Shown here: in pieces, positions 61,702 to 64,000 of the stretch
How the letters are laid out: the number at the start of each line of letters is the position of its first letter
Position numbering within the stretch: position 1 is the stretch's first letter
Assembly: GCF_001612785.1 (NCBI RefSeq)
Contig: NZ_BDBC01000010.1
Span: 124,001-188,000, forward strand
DNA: 64,000 nucleotides
Direction of reading: 5' to 3'
Origin: Nocardia beijingensis NBRC 16342
GTDB lineage: Bacteria > Actinomycetota > Actinomycetes > Mycobacteriales > Mycobacteriaceae
The notes under the pieces: model-generated
The model's database searches: none
What the model was told of the DNA's origin: nothing
Seen by the model: only the letters and a program-made list of their open reading frames with translations
Translations under genes and position numbers: made by a program

Positions 61702-63342
61702 GTGTTGACAATGCGTCGACTCATCGACCAGTCGGCGCTCGGACTACGTGTGGTGACGCCGGGGCCCATCGAGAGCCTCGATGCGGAGATTCGCTGGCTG
61801 CACACCACCGAACTGGCTGACCCGTCGCCCTATATCCGGCCCGGTGAGTTGGTGCTGACGAACGGTTTATGGCTGTCGCACGTGTCCGTCGATTCCTTCG
61901 TCGACTGCGTGGTCCGCGCACGGGCCACCGGCCTCGTATTCGGCCTGACGGAGCAGACTCCGCAGCTGCCACCCGGACTGGTCGAGGCGAGCCAGGCCAG
62001 AGAACTGCCGCTGCTCGAACTCGGCATCGGTGTCCCTTTCACGTCCGTGACCAGCGCCGCCGCCCGCATTCGAAACGAAGCTCTGCAGGCGGAGCTCACC
62101 GCGACTGTCCAGCGCGGCGAAGCACTCGCGTCGGCCTTGTCACGGGGCGGGGGCGTGGCAGGGGTCCTCGAACTTCTGCGGCGGGAAACAGATCTCCCGC
62201 TGGTGGTCGTCGACCGCACCGGACGGTGCCTGGCGAGTATCGACTGCCAACTGACCGATGAGCAGATTCGCATCGCCGCCGCGGCTCTGAACCGCACACC
62301 ACCGCCGATCGAAGTGGCCATCGCGGATGGTGCACCGTCGGCGCTCTACCTGGTCGAGGGCGCGATGGGGGCCATAGACGCCGGGTTGTACTGCCTCGCC
62401 CCGATCGCATCGCTCACTCCGCAGGACCGAGAGGCGCTGGCCCAGGCCGCACGCTTCCTCAGTCTCGAGATCACGAAACAGCAAGCGGTGCATGCGATCG
62501 AGGCGCGATTCGCGGCCGAACTACTGGAGATGATCCTGTCCGGGGCGCGACGAACAGGCGAAGTCGCGCAGCGACTGCGGACCTACGGCGTGCCCGCGGA
62601 TCGGCCCTTGGCCGTGTTCGCACTCGCGCCGGCGGCACCGCGCGAGACAACCGAGCGCCTGCGCATCGATGAGATCGCCGCCGCCACCGGTGCCGCCTTC
62701 TCCGCCAACGGGCTTCCGGTTTTCACCGCTGCCGGAAGTCATGATGTGGTGGCGATCTGTTCCTGGGACCGGACGCAAGAAGAGCTACGCCGATTCTCCG
62801 AACAACTCTCGGCCGAGGTCGGTCGACGCGTGCGCCGGCAACGCGTCGTCGTGGGCTTGGGCGAGATCTCGGCCGACGCCAGCGCGCTACGGGAACCGTT
62901 GGTGCGCGCGCGAGAGATCTGCCAGATCCTGCAAGCCAGGGGCGGACCGACTGCGGCGACCTTCGCCGAAGTCGCCACTTATCGCATGTTGCTCGGCCTG
63001 CTCGACGAGCACGTGCGCGACGCGTACGCCGACCAGGTCCTCGGTCCGATACGCGACTACGACAGCCGCGCCCACACCGAGTTGGAGAGCACCTTGCGTG
63101 CGTTTCTCGCTCATGACGGGCAATGGGCGGCGACGGCCGCGGCCCTGCACGTCCATGTGAACACCTTGCGGAATCGCATCGGCCGGATCACCGAACTGAC
63201 GGGTCGCGATATCAACCGTCTGCCGGACAGGATCGACCTGTTCCTCGCACTCGAAGCGGAGACGACGGGACCGTCCGCGGCTGAGCGAAAGAGGCGGACT
63301 TCGTCCGATCACCGCCATCACGGCAGCGGCTCGAGTTCGTAG
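61702..63342 (+). CDS. PucR-family transcriptional regulator
   Basis: Regulator of about 546 aa. The N-terminal PucR domain opens with LTMRRLIDQSALGLRVV and has WLHTTELADPSPYIRPGELVLTNGLWL; a GGDEF-like/GAF-like middle follows, and the C-terminal HTH_30 is WAATAAALHVHVNTLRNRIGRI. PucR proteins sense purine or urea-type catabolic intermediates. GTG at 61702 or TTG at 61705 gives the family N-terminus; an ATG at 61711 is also possible. No strong ribosome-binding site. Divergent from the permease. Confidence 0.9.
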   Translation: MLTMRRLIDQSALGLRVVTPGPIESLDAEIRWLHTTELADPSPYIRPGELVLTNGLWLSHVSVDSFVDCVVRARATGLVFGLTEQTPQLPPGLVEASQARELPLLELGIGVPFTSVTSAAARIRNEALQAELTATVQRGEALASALSRGGGVAGVLELLRRETDLPLVVVDRTGRCLASIDCQLTDEQIRIAAAALNRTPPPIEVAIADGAPSALYLVEGAMGAIDAGLYCLAPIASLTPQDREALAQAARFLSLEITKQQAVHAIEARFAAELLEMILSGARRTGEVAQRLRTYGVPADRPLAVFALAPAAPRETTERLRIDEIAAATGAAFSANGLPVFTAAGSHDVVAICSWDRTQEELRRFSEQLSAEVGRRVRRQRVVVGLGEISADASALREPLVRAREICQILQARGGPTAATFAEVATYRMLLGLLDEHVRDAYADQVLGPIRDYDSRAHTELESTLRAFLAHDGQWAATAAALHVHVNTLRNRIGRITELTGRDINRLPDRIDLFLALEAETTGPSAAERKRRTSSDHRHHGSGSSS

Positions 63343-63373
63343 CGTAGCCACGCACGGCCCGAACAACCGTCCA

Positions 63374-64000
63374 CTAGTGGGTTCGCGGGTCCACCGCGGT
63401 GCACAGAAAGGCGGTCGGCGTGCGCCCGATGCGAGTGATCACGAGCGTGAACGGTTGGGAGCCAGCCGGTTTCAGGTTGCGGCGCAGCCGGTCGGGGTCC
63501 ACGTCGACGCCGCGGGCGAGGATCTCCAGCGGCCCGCAGTCGTGGCGGCGGAGTTCGGCGCGTAGGGCCTTCTCCCGGTAATCGAGACGATCGATGATGC
63601 GGAAACCGCGCGTCCCCGCTGGGATGCGATCGCCGGTCAGGTAGGCGATGCGCGGGTCCAGTTGCCACAAGCCGTGTTTCGCGGCGTAGTGGCGGACGAG
63701 TCCGGCGCGCACGACCGCGCCGTCGGGGTCGATGATCCATTGCCCCGGTGCGCGCTCCTCGATGACGTCGGGCTCGGCATCGGTGATGGTCCAGGCGGCG
63801 GACTTGGACGAGAGCACCGTGGCGCGGCGGGTGACACCGGACTCGGCGAGTCCCGGCGACCACAGGCACGCCTCGCGCACCGAGCCGTCGAGCGACACCA
63901 CCTCCACCTCGCCGGGCCATCCGAGCCGGTCGAAATCCAAACCGGGAGCGCATTTCACGGCGAGATCGCGCCCGCGATAGGTGTCGAGCAGATCCGGCAG
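63374..64000 (-). CDS. Class I SAM methyltransferase with THUMP-like domain, N-terminus outside the window
   Basis: C-terminal part of a methyltransferase, open to the right edge. The visible LAVKCAPGLDFDRLGWPGEVEVVS, VTRRATVLSS and PDVIEERAPGQWIIDPDGAVVRAGLVRHYAAKHGLWQLDPRIAYLTGD are typical of actinobacterial THUMP-like methyltransferases; the SAM-binding half is beyond the edge. By recollection it matches Rv3037c, listed with the MGLP genes. A GTG at 63958 is internal, not the true start. Confidence 0.85.
   Translation of the reverse strand: MPDLLDTYRGRDLAVKCAPGLDFDRLGWPGEVEVVSLDGSVREACLWSPGLAESGVTRRATVLSSKSAAWTITDAEPDVIEERAPGQWIIDPDGAVVRAGLVRHYAAKHGLWQLDPRIAYLTGDRIPAGTRGFRIIDRLDYREKALRAELRRHDCGPLEILARGVDVDPDRLRRNLKPAGSQPFTLVITRIGRTPTAFLCTAVDPRTH

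Overview
The window is strongly G+C-rich, has almost no non-coding excess, and carries a gene order I recognise from mycolic-acid actinobacteria. From memory of Mycobacterium tuberculosis gene order, gatC-gatA, the ACT-domain gene, ligA, a MetE-like gene, mnmA, iscS, a PlsC acyltransferase, a GNAT gene, etfA-etfB and the methylglucose lipopolysaccharide (MGLP) genes match the Rv3011c to Rv3037c stretch. The family make-up (many NarL-type two-component pairs, Ser/Thr kinases, DUF397/XRE pairs) points to Nocardia or a close relative. I saw no rRNA, tRNA, CRISPR array, transposase or integrase.

Positions 1-17600 are signalling and envelope genes. There are two transmembrane-type Ser/Thr kinases (one cut by the left edge), two NarL-type sensor/regulator pairs and a MacB/LolD-type ABC exporter. 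This stretch also holds a beta-lactamase-like lipoprotein, a phospholipase A2-like protein overlapping an alpha/beta hydrolase, a SRPBCC protein behind a KstR-type palindrome, and a TetR/short-chain dehydrogenase pair sharing two operators.

Positions 17700-35500 carry most of the conserved backbone: gatA, gatC, ACT protein, ligA, MetE-like, mnmA, iscS, plsC and GNAT. A few accessory genes sit between them: an AAA ATPase, small secreted proteins, a QueA-like enzyme and a 2OG-Fe(II) oxygenase.

Positions 35500-47250 are an accessory block lying between the GNAT gene and etfA. It contains NDH-2 with a divergent LysR regulator, a two-gene Cys-rich operon, an XRE-DUF5753 regulator with a tandemly duplicated DUF397 gene, and a translationally coupled three-gene operon. 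That operon encodes a MalT/LAL-like ATPase without a DNA-binding domain, an isopenicillin-N-epimerase-like PLP enzyme and an APH(6)/hydroxyurea-type kinase. It uses rare TTA codons and is my best candidate for an undescribed system.

Positions 47300-54400 hold etfB-etfA and, divergently across a perfect 10-bp-arm palindrome, the MGLP genes (methyltransferase, GH57 branching enzyme, GT4 glucosyltransferase), then a left-handed acyltransferase and a DUF1697 gene. A PQQ-repeat lipoprotein follows. Positions 55948-63342 are a second accessory block: PuuE-like deacetylase, old-yellow-enzyme reductase, DUF1989 protein, amidase, NCS1 permease and PucR regulator, which together look like uptake and breakdown of a nitrogen heterocycle. 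The window ends inside a THUMP-like methyltransferase gene.
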